36,666 nucleotides of DNA. Source: an uncultured Spirochaetales bacterium (GTDB lineage Bacteria > Spirochaetota > Spirochaetia > DTKZ01). The number at the start of each line of letters is the position of its first letter. Position 1 is the first letter of the stretch. The DNA is taken from positions 1 through 36,666 of the forward strand of contig CALKLC010000042.1 in assembly GCA_937991975.1 (NCBI GenBank). The letters are read 5' to 3'. Below are positions 16,265 to 24,916 of the stretch, piece by piece. The notes below the pieces were generated by a model. It was not told where the DNA came from and did not search any database. It worked only from the letters and a program-made list of their open reading frames with translations. The translations under genes and the position numbers were made by a program.

Positions 16265-16306
16265 GAAAGGCTGGAGAGCAGTGCTCTTCAGCCTTTCTCT
16301 ATTTTT
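16265..16306 (+). terminator. Hairpin with T-tract between livJ and livH (partial terminator)
   Basis: gaaaggctg and cagcctttc pair with an inner stem (gagagc/gctct, one bulge) and are followed by tctattttt. This is a good intrinsic-terminator shape. Because livH has no obvious promoter of its own, it probably lets only part of the transcripts through, giving more binding protein than permease. Confidence 0.75.
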
Positions 16307-16323
16307 AACGTTCGAGGTATGCA

Positions 16324-17463
16324 ATGGAAACCTTCCTGTCCCAGCTAATATTCGGCCTTCAACGGGGAACGATCTATGCATTGATCGCCCTTGGGTACAC
16401 GATGGTGTACGGGGTAGTGCGTTTGATCAACTTTGCCTATGGGGAAGTGTTCATGATCGGGGCCTTCGTTTCTTTCTTTCTCGTGAACGCAGTGTCTTTA
16501 CCGCAACCAATTCTCGTGGTATTGGCCCTTCTGGTACCCATGGTTACCTGTTCGCTTTTAGGATTGGCGATGGATGCGCTGGCGTATAGGCCCCTGCGAC
16601 AGAAACCGAGGTTGGCCGCGCTGATCACCGCTATCGGAGTTTCCTTCTTCCTCAGTAATTTCGTGTCCTACTCCAGTGGGGAAACGGTTCGGAGTTCGGC
16701 AGTTGCTTCTTTCCTTTTGGCAGGATTCCTGATTTTGTATGTGTTGGGGGTAAAGGTTCTCAATTTCCCTGTCAAAGCAACGCCCAATTTCAAACCGATC
16801 AAGTTTTTGATTCCCACGGTTAGTCTTCTGCTCATAGGGTATATCTTCTGGATTTCCAAGGATCTACTGACAGAGCTTCGATGGAAAGGTTCCAGTTTTG
16901 CCTCCTATCCAGTAGATCGATTGATCGTAATAGAGAAGATACCCCTCTATAAGTCAGTCTATATTACCAATATCCAGATCATGAACTTCGTTGTCTCTGT
17001 GCTTCTGATGGTTGTACTCTCCTACCTGGTGAACCGCACGATGACGGGTATGGCGATGCGGGCAAGCAAGAACAACAAGGATGCAGTAGCCCTCATGGGC
17101 GTGAATGTGAACCGTATCATTTCCGTCACTTTTATCATTGGTACGGCTCTGGCTGGGGCTGCCGGAGTACTGAGCGCGATTACCTACCCAAGGCTTACAG
17201 CCTTCATGGGGGTGCAGCCCGGGTTGAAAGCCTTTATTGCGGCAGTACTAGGGGGGATCGGTTCGATCGAGGGCGCTATGCTGGGGGGCATCATTATGGG
17301 TGTAGCCGAACAGTTTGCCATCGGTCTTCTGCCCAGTAGCTACGGGCCGAGCAGAATCGATTTTACCCCGCTGGCAGATGGAGTGGCGTTTGCCATCCTT
17401 ATCGTTGTACTTCTCTTGCGGCCGCAGGGGATCTTTGGTGAACCCCCCCGAGAAAAACTCTAG
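16324..17463 (+). CDS. livH: Branched-chain amino-acid ABC permease LivH, with an internal insertion
   Basis: 379 residues, whereas LivH proteins are usually about 290-310. The N-terminus (QLIFGLQRGTIYALIALGYTMVYGVVRLINFAYGEVFMIGAF) and C-terminal half (MTGMAMRASKNNKDAVALMGVNVNRIISVTFIIGTALAGAAGVL ... QPGLKAFIAAVLGGIGSIEGAMLGGIIMG) are classic LivH. The extra length lies at about residues 120-195, between FFLSNFVSYSSGE and YPVDRLIVIEKIPLYK. It contains two hydrophobic stretches (SFLLAGFLILYVLGVKV and IKFLIPTVSLLLIGYIFWI) that look like an added pair of membrane spans. The reading frame is open throughout, so this is not a frameshift. Confidence 0.93.
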   Translation: METFLSQLIFGLQRGTIYALIALGYTMVYGVVRLINFAYGEVFMIGAFVSFFLVNAVSLPQPILVVLALLVPMVTCSLLGLAMDALAYRPLRQKPRLAALITAIGVSFFLSNFVSYSSGETVRSSAVASFLLAGFLILYVLGVKVLNFPVKATPNFKPIKFLIPTVSLLLIGYIFWISKDLLTELRWKGSSFASYPVDRLIVIEKIPLYKSVYITNIQIMNFVVSVLLMVVLSYLVNRTMTGMAMRASKNNKDAVALMGVNVNRIISVTFIIGTALAGAAGVLSAITYPRLTAFMGVQPGLKAFIAAVLGGIGSIEGAMLGGIIMGVAEQFAIGLLPSSYGPSRIDFTPLADGVAFAILIVVLLLRPQGIFGEPPREKL

Positions 17464-17473
17464 GAAGGGCATC

Positions 17474-18481
17474 ATGAAACCGACAACCTATACGATTCTG
17501 GGATTACTGGCCTTCTATGCAGTGGTTATGGTGACGAGCGCAGTAGGCCTGATGAACGATTACATACTGCGGGTAATCAACCTGATGATGATCAATATCA
17601 TCCTCGGAGTATCTCTCAACCTGATCAATGGCTACACAGGATTGTTCTCTGTTGGGCATGCGGGTTTCATGATTGTAGGTGGGTATGTGGCCGGGTTCAT
17701 GACGACCCTACTCTTCGGGATCACGAAGGATACTCCCTATTGGGAGGCATTGCCGATGTTCCTCGTGGCGATCCTCGCAGCCGCATTGGTATCCGCTCTC
17801 GTTGGCTTTATTATTGGGCTTCCTGTGCTAAGGCTCACGGATGATTACCTCGCCATCGTAACTATAGGGTTCGGAGAGATCATTCGGGTGATTTTCAATT
17901 TCATCACCTTCAAGAAGAAGGTGGGAAACTGGGAACTGGATATTGGAGGCCCCCGGGGCCTTCTGGGAATCCCGCCCCTTTCGAATTTCACCGTCATATT
18001 CCTCTTTACCCTGTTTACCGTGATTTTTATTCGGAATTTTGTCTTCTCCCGACACGGAAGGGCCTGCATTGCCATCCGGGAAAATGAGGTTGCTGCCCAC
18101 ATGATGGGGATCCCCATCACGAGGTACAAAGTTCTTGCTTTCGTGCTGGGGTCTACCTTCGCGGGGATCGGAGGAGCCTTGCTGGCTCATTTCATCCAGC
18201 TTCTCCATCCCACGATGGGGGGATTCATGAAGTCTGTGGAATACCTCATCATCGTGTACCTGGGTGGCATGGGAAGTATTTCCGGTACGATCGTGGCTGC
18301 CGCTGCCCTGACTGGCCTTTCCGAGTTACTCAGGCCTATCGGGGAGTTACGAATGGTACTATACGGAGCCCTGTTAGTGGTTCTCATGCTGAAACGACCG
18401 GGAGGATTGATGGGGCAGAGAGAGTTCCCCTTCCTTCTCCCTGAACGAGAGAGAAAGATCTATGCTCTTCAAAATCGTTAA
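17474..18481 (+). CDS. livM: Branched-chain amino-acid ABC permease
   Basis: 335 residues from the ATG at 17474, which has the ribosome binding site aggaagg. The ORF-track start at 17315 lies inside livH. LivM hallmarks: IILGVSLNLINGYTGLFSVGHAGFMIVGGYVAGFM, LPVLRLTDDYLAIVTIGFGEIIRVIFNF, GRACIAIRENEVAAHMMGIPITRYKVLAFVLGSTFAGIGGALLAHF and VEYLIIVYLGGMGSISGTIVAA. About eight to ten spans. It pairs with LivH to form the channel. Its 3' end overlaps livG by 20 bases. Confidence 0.95.
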   Translation: MKPTTYTILGLLAFYAVVMVTSAVGLMNDYILRVINLMMINIILGVSLNLINGYTGLFSVGHAGFMIVGGYVAGFMTTLLFGITKDTPYWEALPMFLVAILAAALVSALVGFIIGLPVLRLTDDYLAIVTIGFGEIIRVIFNFITFKKKVGNWELDIGGPRGLLGIPPLSNFTVIFLFTLFTVIFIRNFVFSRHGRACIAIRENEVAAHMMGIPITRYKVLAFVLGSTFAGIGGALLAHFIQLLHPTMGGFMKSVEYLIIVYLGGMGSISGTIVAAAALTGLSELLRPIGELRMVLYGALLVVLMLKRPGGLMGQREFPFLLPERERKIYALQNR

Positions 18482-19229
18482 CCTAACCCACTTCTTCGGT
18501 GGGCTCAAGGCAGTGGATGATTTCAATATCGAGATAGGACCTCGTCAGATTATCGGGTTGATCGGCCCAAACGGTGCCGGCAAGACGACCGTGTTCAACC
18601 TGGTGACGGGATTCTATAAGCCTACGATGGGAAAGGTATTCTTTCAGGATGAGGAAATCACGGGGCTTCCTCCCCATGTGATCACCTCCAAAGGGATCGT
18701 ACGAACCTTCCAGAACATTCGGCTCTTCAACAACATGACAGTGCTGGAGAATGTGACGATTGCCCGGCATTACCGGATGCAGTACGGAATCACCTCTGCG
18801 GTAGGCAGGTTCCCCTCCTTTCACCGGGAAGAGCATGAGGTGGAAGAAAAGGCGCTAGAGTACCTTTCTATTTTCCATCTGGATTCGAAGATACACCAAC
18901 CAGCCGGAAGCCTTCCCTACGGACAGCAGCGTAGGCTCGAGATCGCGCGGGCCCTCGCTACAGAACCGAAGCTTCTCCTTCTGGACGAGCCAGCTGCGGG
19001 GATGAACAATGCGGAAGCTCTGGAACTGATGCACCTGATCAAGAAGATCGCAGAGGAGTTCCGCCTGTCCATCCTTCTCATCGAACATCAAATGCCGGTG
19101 GTGATGGGAATTGCCGAACGGATCCATGTTCTCGATTTTGGGAAAACCATAGCCGTAGGTCCTCCCGAGGAGATCAAAAACAACCCGAAGGTCATCGAAG
19201 CCTATCTTGGGGAGGGGGCACTGCAATGA
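18462..19229 (+). CDS. livG: Branched-chain amino-acid ABC ATPase LivG
   Basis: 255 residues. Walker A GPNGAGKTT, Q-loop region FQNIRLFNNMTVLENV, signature LPYGQQRRLEIARAL, Walker B LLLLDEPAAGMN and the switch histidine in LLIEHQM are all in place. The signature has Tyr-Gly in place of Ser-Gly, as often seen in LivG. One of two ATPases that drive uptake. The start is inside the livM end, so translation is probably coupled. Confidence 0.95.
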   Translation: MLFKIVNLTHFFGGLKAVDDFNIEIGPRQIIGLIGPNGAGKTTVFNLVTGFYKPTMGKVFFQDEEITGLPPHVITSKGIVRTFQNIRLFNNMTVLENVTIARHYRMQYGITSAVGRFPSFHREEHEVEEKALEYLSIFHLDSKIHQPAGSLPYGQQRRLEIARALATEPKLLLLDEPAAGMNNAEALELMHLIKKIAEEFRLSILLIEHQMPVVMGIAERIHVLDFGKTIAVGPPEEIKNNPKVIEAYLGEGALQ

Positions 19230-19936
19230 GCATGCTGGAAGTACAGGACCTGGAGGTATCCTACGGAGCCATTCGGGCAGTGAAGGGGATCAGTTTTACC
19301 GTAGAAAAAGGGGAAATCGTAACCCTTATCGGTGCCAACGGCGCGGGAAAGAGTACCACCCTCAGGACAATTTCCGGCTTGTTGAAACCTCAGCGGGGGA
19401 AGATCCTGTATCAGGGACAGGATATCACCGAACTTCCTCCCCATAGGATCGTTGAGCTGGGGATCAACCATGTACCCGAGGGAAGGGGGATTTTTACCAA
19501 CCTTACCGTGTGGGAAAATCTCATGCTCGCTACATACACCCGAAAGGACCGTTCCAGGATACAGGAAGATTTTGAACAAGTATTCACGATCTTTCCCCGG
19601 CTGAAAGAGCGGAGCAGTCAATCTGCCGGCACCCTTTCGGGAGGGGAACAGCAGATGCTGTCTGTGGCACGTGCGCTGATGACAAAGGGAGAGGTGATGC
19701 TCCTCGACGAGCCCTCGATGGGGTTAGCCCCTGTTCTGGTAGATGAGATTTTCCGAATCCTCCGGGAAATCAACCGTCAGGGGAAGACGATTCTTCTGGT
19801 GGAACAGAACGCTTACCGGGCTTTAGAGATCGCTCATCGGGGGTACGTATTCGAGACGGGGAACATTGTATATGCGGGAACCGCTTCGGAACTCCAGAAC
19901 AACGAGGCAGTGAAGAAGGCGTACCTGGGAGGATAA
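19226..19936 (+). CDS. livF: Branched-chain amino-acid ABC ATPase LivF
   Basis: 236 residues, overlapping livG by four bases. Walker A GANGAGKST, signature LSGGEQQMLSVARAL, Walker B VMLLDEPSMGLAP and switch histidine region replaced by LLVEQNAYRALEIAHRGYVFETG, the LivF form (VEQN). It completes the five-gene importer. A start two codons later (MLEVQ) is possible and changes nothing. Confidence 0.95.
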   Translation: MSMLEVQDLEVSYGAIRAVKGISFTVEKGEIVTLIGANGAGKSTTLRTISGLLKPQRGKILYQGQDITELPPHRIVELGINHVPEGRGIFTNLTVWENLMLATYTRKDRSRIQEDFEQVFTIFPRLKERSSQSAGTLSGGEQQMLSVARALMTKGEVMLLDEPSMGLAPVLVDEIFRILREINRQGKTILLVEQNAYRALEIAHRGYVFETGNIVYAGTASELQNNEAVKKAYLGG

Positions 19937-19989
19937 AAGAGGTTTGATTTTTTGCCTTTAAGGGACTACATTTTTAGAGGAGGAGTGTG

Positions 19990-20634
19990 ATGTTCATCAA
20001 ACATATCATGACGCACAATCCTATTACCGTAAGGCCAGATACCACTGTGACGGATGCCCAGTCCATCATGAGACGGGAAAAAATCCATCACCTCCCTGTG
20101 CTGGACAAGCATAACAAACTCGTCGGGATCGTAACCGAGAAGGATCTTCTGTACGCCAGCCCTTCTCCTGCCACTACATTGAGCGTGTTCGAAATGAGTG
20201 CCCTCTTATCGAAACTCCCCGTGAAGGAAGTGATGACGAAAGACGTGGTAGCCATCCAGGAAGATACTCTCATAGAGGATGCAGCCCACATGATGGCAGA
20301 CAACGATATCGGAGGGCTCCCCGTGCTGCGGGACGATGTGCTGGTTGGGATCGTAACGGAATCGGATATCTTTCGGTTGTTCATCGATCTGTTCGGGACA
20401 CGGAAAAAGGGGGTTCGGATTACTGCCCTGATGCCGGAAGTGCCAGGACAACTGGCAAAGATTACGGGAACTATTGCCGAAAAAGGGGGTAATATCATCT
20501 CTATCGGTACCTTTCCTGGAGAGGATGTCTCTACCGCTTACCTTCTCCTGAAGGTAGAAGGGATATCTCAGGATGAACTAAAAAGTTCTATCCTGCCTTT
20601 TGTGAAAGAATTGGTAGACGTTCGGGAAGTATAA
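19990..20634 (+). CDS. CBS-CBS-ACT domain protein (AcuB-like)
   Basis: 214 residues from the ATG at 19990, six bases after a perfect aggagg; the track's GTG at 19987 is too close to it. Two CBS motifs come first: IKHIMTHNPITVRPDTTVTDAQSIMRREKIHHLPVLDKHNKLVGIVTEKDLL and VKEVMTKDVVAIQEDTLIEDAAHMMADNDIGGLPVLRDDVLVGIVTESDI. A C-terminal ACT domain follows (ALMPEVPGQLAKITGTIAEKGGNIISIG). CBS pairs bind adenosine nucleotides and ACT domains bind amino acids, so it may sense both. Its place 53 bases after livF suggests control of branched-chain amino-acid transport or metabolism, but this is inference. Confidence 0.88.
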   Translation: MFIKHIMTHNPITVRPDTTVTDAQSIMRREKIHHLPVLDKHNKLVGIVTEKDLLYASPSPATTLSVFEMSALLSKLPVKEVMTKDVVAIQEDTLIEDAAHMMADNDIGGLPVLRDDVLVGIVTESDIFRLFIDLFGTRKKGVRITALMPEVPGQLAKITGTIAEKGGNIISIGTFPGEDVSTAYLLLKVEGISQDELKSSILPFVKELVDVREV

Positions 20635-20731
20635 CATCTCTATAGCCTTTCTCTGAACTATACCCACCGAACCATAAATTATTTTATTATTAAAAAAGTA
20701 GTGATAAATTCAACCATAGAAGGTGGGTGGT

Positions 20732-22426
20732 ATGTCTAGATGGGTCGACAATGTTCTGGGCATCAAGGTAAACGGTGTACGGGTGGTTCCCCTTACCGTA
20801 AAAATCCTCTCTCTATTTACCATTTTTCTTCTCCTATCAAATTTTATTACTAACTACATCAACCTCATGTTGAACCGTGGGGAGCTGGTACGGTTGATGA
20901 ATGAGCTCCTTGTAAAGGATCTGAAGGATAACTATATCTTTGCCACCAATCAGTACGATATCTACTTCTTCAATCAGGATCTTGCGGGCGCGCTTTCTGC
21001 CATAGAGAAGAACGCAGAAAAGGAATTAAAGGGAGAAAAATCCCTCTATCTGGGGGTGAAGGCAACGGGTGAAATTGCTGTCATGGCTTCGAGGCAGCCT
21101 GGATGGAAAGAGTTCCCGGATAACGCTGTACTACAGGACTTGATCAAAAGTAAAGATACCCACATCACCGAAGGAACGATAAGCTTTCGGTATCAAGGCG
21201 AGGAGTATTTTGGGGTGTACAAGTATAACCCTAAATGGGACCTGTACCTCATCCGCGCGGAGGAGCTGAACGAGTTTGCTGCAGAATCCCGCAGGATCTT
21301 CTGGAACATCGCAGGGCTGATCGTGGCCATTACCCTGATCTGTGTGCTGGTAGGAATCTTTCTTCTCCGGTTCATCCTGCGGTTCGTGGGTCTTTTTACC
21401 AGAGAGATCATGGCGATGCAGAAAGAGCAGAAAATCTCCCTCCTGAACCTGGAAGGAGCTCCCAACGATGATATCTCCTTCCTTGGCGTGGCCTTCAATT
21501 CCCTATCCAACACGATCGATAATTTACTCACGATTTTCAAGAAGTTCGTTGCCCGGGATACGGCTCAGCGAGCGTACAGGGAACGGGAAATCCGACTGGA
21601 AGGGGCCAAGAAGGAGCTTGCCATCCTGTTCACCGACATCAAGGGATTCACCTTCATGACAGAGACGCTGGGAACGGATATCATCAAGCTCCTGAACCTT
21701 CACTACGATAAAGCCATTCGATATATCCACCAGCTGAACGGGGATATCGGATCCATCATTGGGGATGCCCTATTGGCGGTATTCGGGTTACTGGAGCAGG
21801 AACGTAAGAGCCTCCAGGCCGTGCAGGCGGCTTATAAGATCCAGGAAGTGGCCTCCACCCTACGTCAGGAAATGACCAAACGGAGGGAGGAAATTGTGAA
21901 GCGGAGGGGAGCTCTTACCGAAGCGGAGGAACGGATATACAGGGCAGTTCTTCTGGAAGTGGGAGTGGGGATCGATGGGGGAGAGGTCTTCTACGGCACT
22001 ATTGGATCGTACGAACGGATGGTGAATACGGTGATTGGGGACAACGTGAACTCTGCGTCCCGGCTGGAAGGGCTGACCCGGATCTACAAAGTGCCTGTGA
22101 TCGTCTCGGACTACATCCGGGATGAGGTGGATTCTGCCACGAACCAGTACGTGTTCGTTGAACTGGACCAGGTACAGGTAAAGGGTAAAACGATCGGGAA
22201 AAAGATCTACTGGCCCATCGAGAGGGGACTGATCGATGAGGAGTTCCAGAAAGATCTCGATACATTCCGGCTCGGACTGGAAGCTTACTATCAGGGTGAG
22301 TGGGCAGAGGCAAACCAATACTTTACCCGTTGTGCCCTCCCACTCGCAGAAGTCTTTCGAGACAGGACCGGTTCCTACCCGTGTCCAAAGGATTGGAATG
22401 GTATATGGACGATGAAAGAAAAATAG
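20732..22426 (+). CDS. Membrane class III adenylate/guanylate cyclase with extracytoplasmic sensor
   Basis: 564 residues from the ATG at 20732; the track's GTG at 20723 sits within the ribosome binding site. Membrane spans at about 20-45 and 190-218 enclose a 145-residue outer sensor region. A HAMP-like linker follows (about 218-275), then the cyclase domain from about 290. Metal ligands are seen as FTDIKGFT (Asp302) and IIGDALLAVFG (Asp345). GTIGSYERMVNTVIGDNVNSASRLEGL supplies the second substrate Asp437, Asn440 and Arg444. The usual adenine-recognition Lys four residues before Asp345 is Ser341. A long linker (about 360-405) splits the domain. The C-terminal tail ends in a WNGIWTMKEK-type motif. 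Product (cAMP or other) is uncertain. Confidence 0.9.
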   Translation: MSRWVDNVLGIKVNGVRVVPLTVKILSLFTIFLLLSNFITNYINLMLNRGELVRLMNELLVKDLKDNYIFATNQYDIYFFNQDLAGALSAIEKNAEKELKGEKSLYLGVKATGEIAVMASRQPGWKEFPDNAVLQDLIKSKDTHITEGTISFRYQGEEYFGVYKYNPKWDLYLIRAEELNEFAAESRRIFWNIAGLIVAITLICVLVGIFLLRFILRFVGLFTREIMAMQKEQKISLLNLEGAPNDDISFLGVAFNSLSNTIDNLLTIFKKFVARDTAQRAYREREIRLEGAKKELAILFTDIKGFTFMTETLGTDIIKLLNLHYDKAIRYIHQLNGDIGSIIGDALLAVFGLLEQERKSLQAVQAAYKIQEVASTLRQEMTKRREEIVKRRGALTEAEERIYRAVLLEVGVGIDGGEVFYGTIGSYERMVNTVIGDNVNSASRLEGLTRIYKVPVIVSDYIRDEVDSATNQYVFVELDQVQVKGKTIGKKIYWPIERGLIDEEFQKDLDTFRLGLEAYYQGEWAEANQYFTRCALPLAEVFRDRTGSYPCPKDWNGIWTMKEK

Positions 22427-23892
22427 AAGGGCCGAACAGTGACGTTCCTGAATTGGTAGAAAAGAGCAAAGCCCTCTTTCTCCAGGAACTGGCCAGTGAG
22501 TTTAGACAAAGGCAGGCTCAGTACAACCTGGAAACCGAGTTTGCCAAAACGAAACAGAACCGGAGTCTCCTGGTTCCCCTTGTCGTAGCCGGAATTGTTC
22601 TATTTTTTCTTGCGGGAGCGGTTGGGGTCACCCTCTATATCGAAAAGAAAAGCAGGGAAGTGCAGGTGGGTACCCAGGCTTTCGAATCGGTAAACCTTCG
22701 GGAAGTACTGGATACGGCCAAACGATTGGAACAGGACCTTTCGAAAGCGAAGAAGGATCTGGAAGACCTGAAGGATAGCCAGAGGGCGGAAATTGAGCAG
22801 GCCCGCCTGGGGTTTCAACGGGAATCCGAACTCATAAGGACTTCTGCAGAACTAACTGAGGCAGTCAGGACAGAACGCATGCAGGCTGCTCAGACCAGGC
22901 TGAATCGTCAACTCAATGGAATACAGGCTTCCTATGCTCCCCGCATAGCAGCCAAAGAAAAAGAAATCGAGGGAATACAGAAACAGATAGAATCCTACGA
23001 TGCCCGTCAGGTACAAAAAGCGAGGGAGCAGGAGGAGATCCTCAATAACCAGCGCCGGCTCCATGAAATGGAAATGGAACGGGTTCTCAAGGCCCATGCG
23101 AATGAGCTGAGAGAACTGAACCAGCGGTACACACGGGAAATAGAAGGGTTGAAGAAGCATCAGCAGGATCTTATCGCAGTTCTCAGGGCAAACCATGCAA
23201 GGGAAATAGCGAGCCTAATCCTCAAGTACAACCCTAACACAGTGAGTGATCCGGTCGCTCCTCTCCTTTCAGCTCCCATCGATCCTGAAGTTCTCCAGGC
23301 ACGACTCCCCCGATTCAATAGTTCCTTACTCACTTCGGAAGGGCTTCTCGATGTAGGGGCTCTAACTCAGCTCTCTCAGAAACTCTCTGAGCTGAATCGG
23401 GTAGTGGGAGAGTTGAAGAAAATTCCCTTCGAGAATACGGTTCCCTCCATTCTTGCCCAGATCGAAGCTCGGCAAAAGGAGGTAGCCCTCCTCTACGAAC
23501 GGATCATCGAAGCTTTCAACAGAGGGATCCAGCAGAAAAATGCAGCCCTCCGCTCCCAGGAAGAAACGATTCGCGGCCTGAACCGGCAACTGGCAGAGCA
23601 GAACCGGATGCTGGAACGTTACATGTATGCGATTGAGCAACTGATGCTCCACAATCGAGAACAGGGGTATGTGCTGGATTCGAGGGAGCCGAAGAATCTC
23701 CTGGTAGTGGTGGGTAAACTCCGGGTGATAAATCCGGGTTCAGTGGCAAGGGTGTTCCGCAGGGATGATGAATACATCGGGAAGATCCGGTACGAGGGGG
23801 AAGCGGGAAAAGCATCCTGGGTCATCCTGGAGTTGAAGGATCCTCAGAATCCGATTCTACCCTTTGATAAAGTTTTGGTAGAAGAGCAGTAG
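22405..23892 (+). CDS. Single-span membrane protein with long coiled coil
   Basis: 495 residues from the ATG at 22405; the track start at 22300 lies inside the cyclase gene, which this gene overlaps by 22 bases. A cytoplasmic N-terminal segment of about 50 residues is followed by one membrane span at about 54-78 (SLLVPLVVAGIVLFFLAGAVGVTLYI). A very long Lys/Glu/Gln-rich coiled coil runs from about 80 to 270 and again at about 330-430. The C-terminal 60 residues (NLLVVVGKLRVINPGSVARVFRRDDEYIGKIRYEG) look like a small beta domain. No family I can name. Overlap with the cyclase gene suggests a working partnership. Confidence 0.75.
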   Translation: MDDERKIEGPNSDVPELVEKSKALFLQELASEFRQRQAQYNLETEFAKTKQNRSLLVPLVVAGIVLFFLAGAVGVTLYIEKKSREVQVGTQAFESVNLREVLDTAKRLEQDLSKAKKDLEDLKDSQRAEIEQARLGFQRESELIRTSAELTEAVRTERMQAAQTRLNRQLNGIQASYAPRIAAKEKEIEGIQKQIESYDARQVQKAREQEEILNNQRRLHEMEMERVLKAHANELRELNQRYTREIEGLKKHQQDLIAVLRANHAREIASLILKYNPNTVSDPVAPLLSAPIDPEVLQARLPRFNSSLLTSEGLLDVGALTQLSQKLSELNRVVGELKKIPFENTVPSILAQIEARQKEVALLYERIIEAFNRGIQQKNAALRSQEETIRGLNRQLAEQNRMLERYMYAIEQLMLHNREQGYVLDSREPKNLLVVVGKLRVINPGSVARVFRRDDEYIGKIRYEGEAGKASWVILELKDPQNPILPFDKVLVEEQ

Positions 23893-23903
23893 GAGAAACC
23901 GAT

Positions 23904-24857
23904 ATGAAAAAGATCGTATGGAGTCTGATTCTTTTTATAGGGATAATCGCCTCCCTCAGTTCCCAGGACTATGCATCTTTCGGGCTGGAGTTCAGGTCCC
24001 AATCGAAAGAGGGGCCGTATACGGTGTATCAGTTCAGGGCGCCAGGGAATATCGATCTCAGTGTGTCCTTTAAAGGAGCGGAACTCCGGGAAACCGATCG
24101 AGAACGGTTACAGGGGATCCTCTCTATCTACAAGACATTCAAGGTTCTCCTTCCTTCTTCCGTGCGGGTCATATTCACTGATGAAAGGGCCGAAATCCTG
24201 GTTGTTCCACGTTCTTTTCAATACAAAGATCGGGATCTATCCATCTACATGCCTTCGGGGATCCAGTTCTTCTACACTGACTTTCTCGAGTTCGATTTTC
24301 GGATCGTTGTCCAGAATCTGTTCCTCCGTATCAAAGGGCAATTCTTCAAGGAGGAAGAGTTTGCGGAAAAAATTCTTGCGGCAGTACTGAATCCCTACGC
24401 GTACATCCAATCCCAGGATCCTGAATATATCCTGAAACGCTTCCAGGACATCGAAGGGCGAATGGACAGATTGCTCCATGAGGGGGAAAAGATCAGTACA
24501 CGGCTGGGAGAAGATGTGCAGGAAATACGAGCTCTTGTAGGTTCTCTGAAACAGGAAGTGCAACAGGGTTTTCAGAAGGCCCTTCAAAACCAGCAAAGCC
24601 TTGAGAAACGAGTTTCCGACCTTTCCGAAGAGTTCCAACTCCTTAGGTATGCCCTTTTGGTCTTGAACAATCGCGGATTTTTCGGTACCATACGCCTACC
24701 TTCCGAAACAGGAATCAGCCGGCTCGTCGAGTTAAAGAAGCAGCAACCGAAGTTGACGATGGATGAAGCCCGTGTAAAGTTGAAAGCGGAAGGAATAGAA
24801 ATGACGAGCAAGGAAGTGTTTCTGGTATTCAGTGTGTATTTCAACGAATTTCAATAA
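23904..24857 (+). CDS. Exported protein with coiled coil, unknown function
   Basis: 317 residues. A signal peptide covers about residues 1-20 ([21 protein letters not shown]). A mixed alpha/beta region follows to about 165, then a coiled coil at about 175-250 ([20 protein letters not shown]... [17 protein letters not shown]). A final domain of about 60 residues ([49 protein letters not shown]) resembles a small helical module. It starts 11 bases after the preceding gene with the ribosome binding site aggaga. I do not recognise a family. The location suggests it works outside the membrane with the cyclase and the membrane coiled-coil protein. Confidence 0.7.
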   Translation: MKKIVWSLILFIGIIASLSSQDYASFGLEFRSQSKEGPYTVYQFRAPGNIDLSVSFKGAELRETDRERLQGILSIYKTFKVLLPSSVRVIFTDERAEILVVPRSFQYKDRDLSIYMPSGIQFFYTDFLEFDFRIVVQNLFLRIKGQFFKEEEFAEKILAAVLNPYAYIQSQDPEYILKRFQDIEGRMDRLLHEGEKISTRLGEDVQEIRALVGSLKQEVQQGFQKALQNQQSLEKRVSDLSEEFQLLRYALLVLNNRGFFGTIRLPSETGISRLVELKKQQPKLTMDEARVKLKAEGIEMTSKEVFLVFSVYFNEFQ

Positions 24858-24916
24858 AAAACATAGATTGCAATCCAAAAAGCAGTCGATTTCTTTCTCG
24901 AGAGGATAAAATACGT

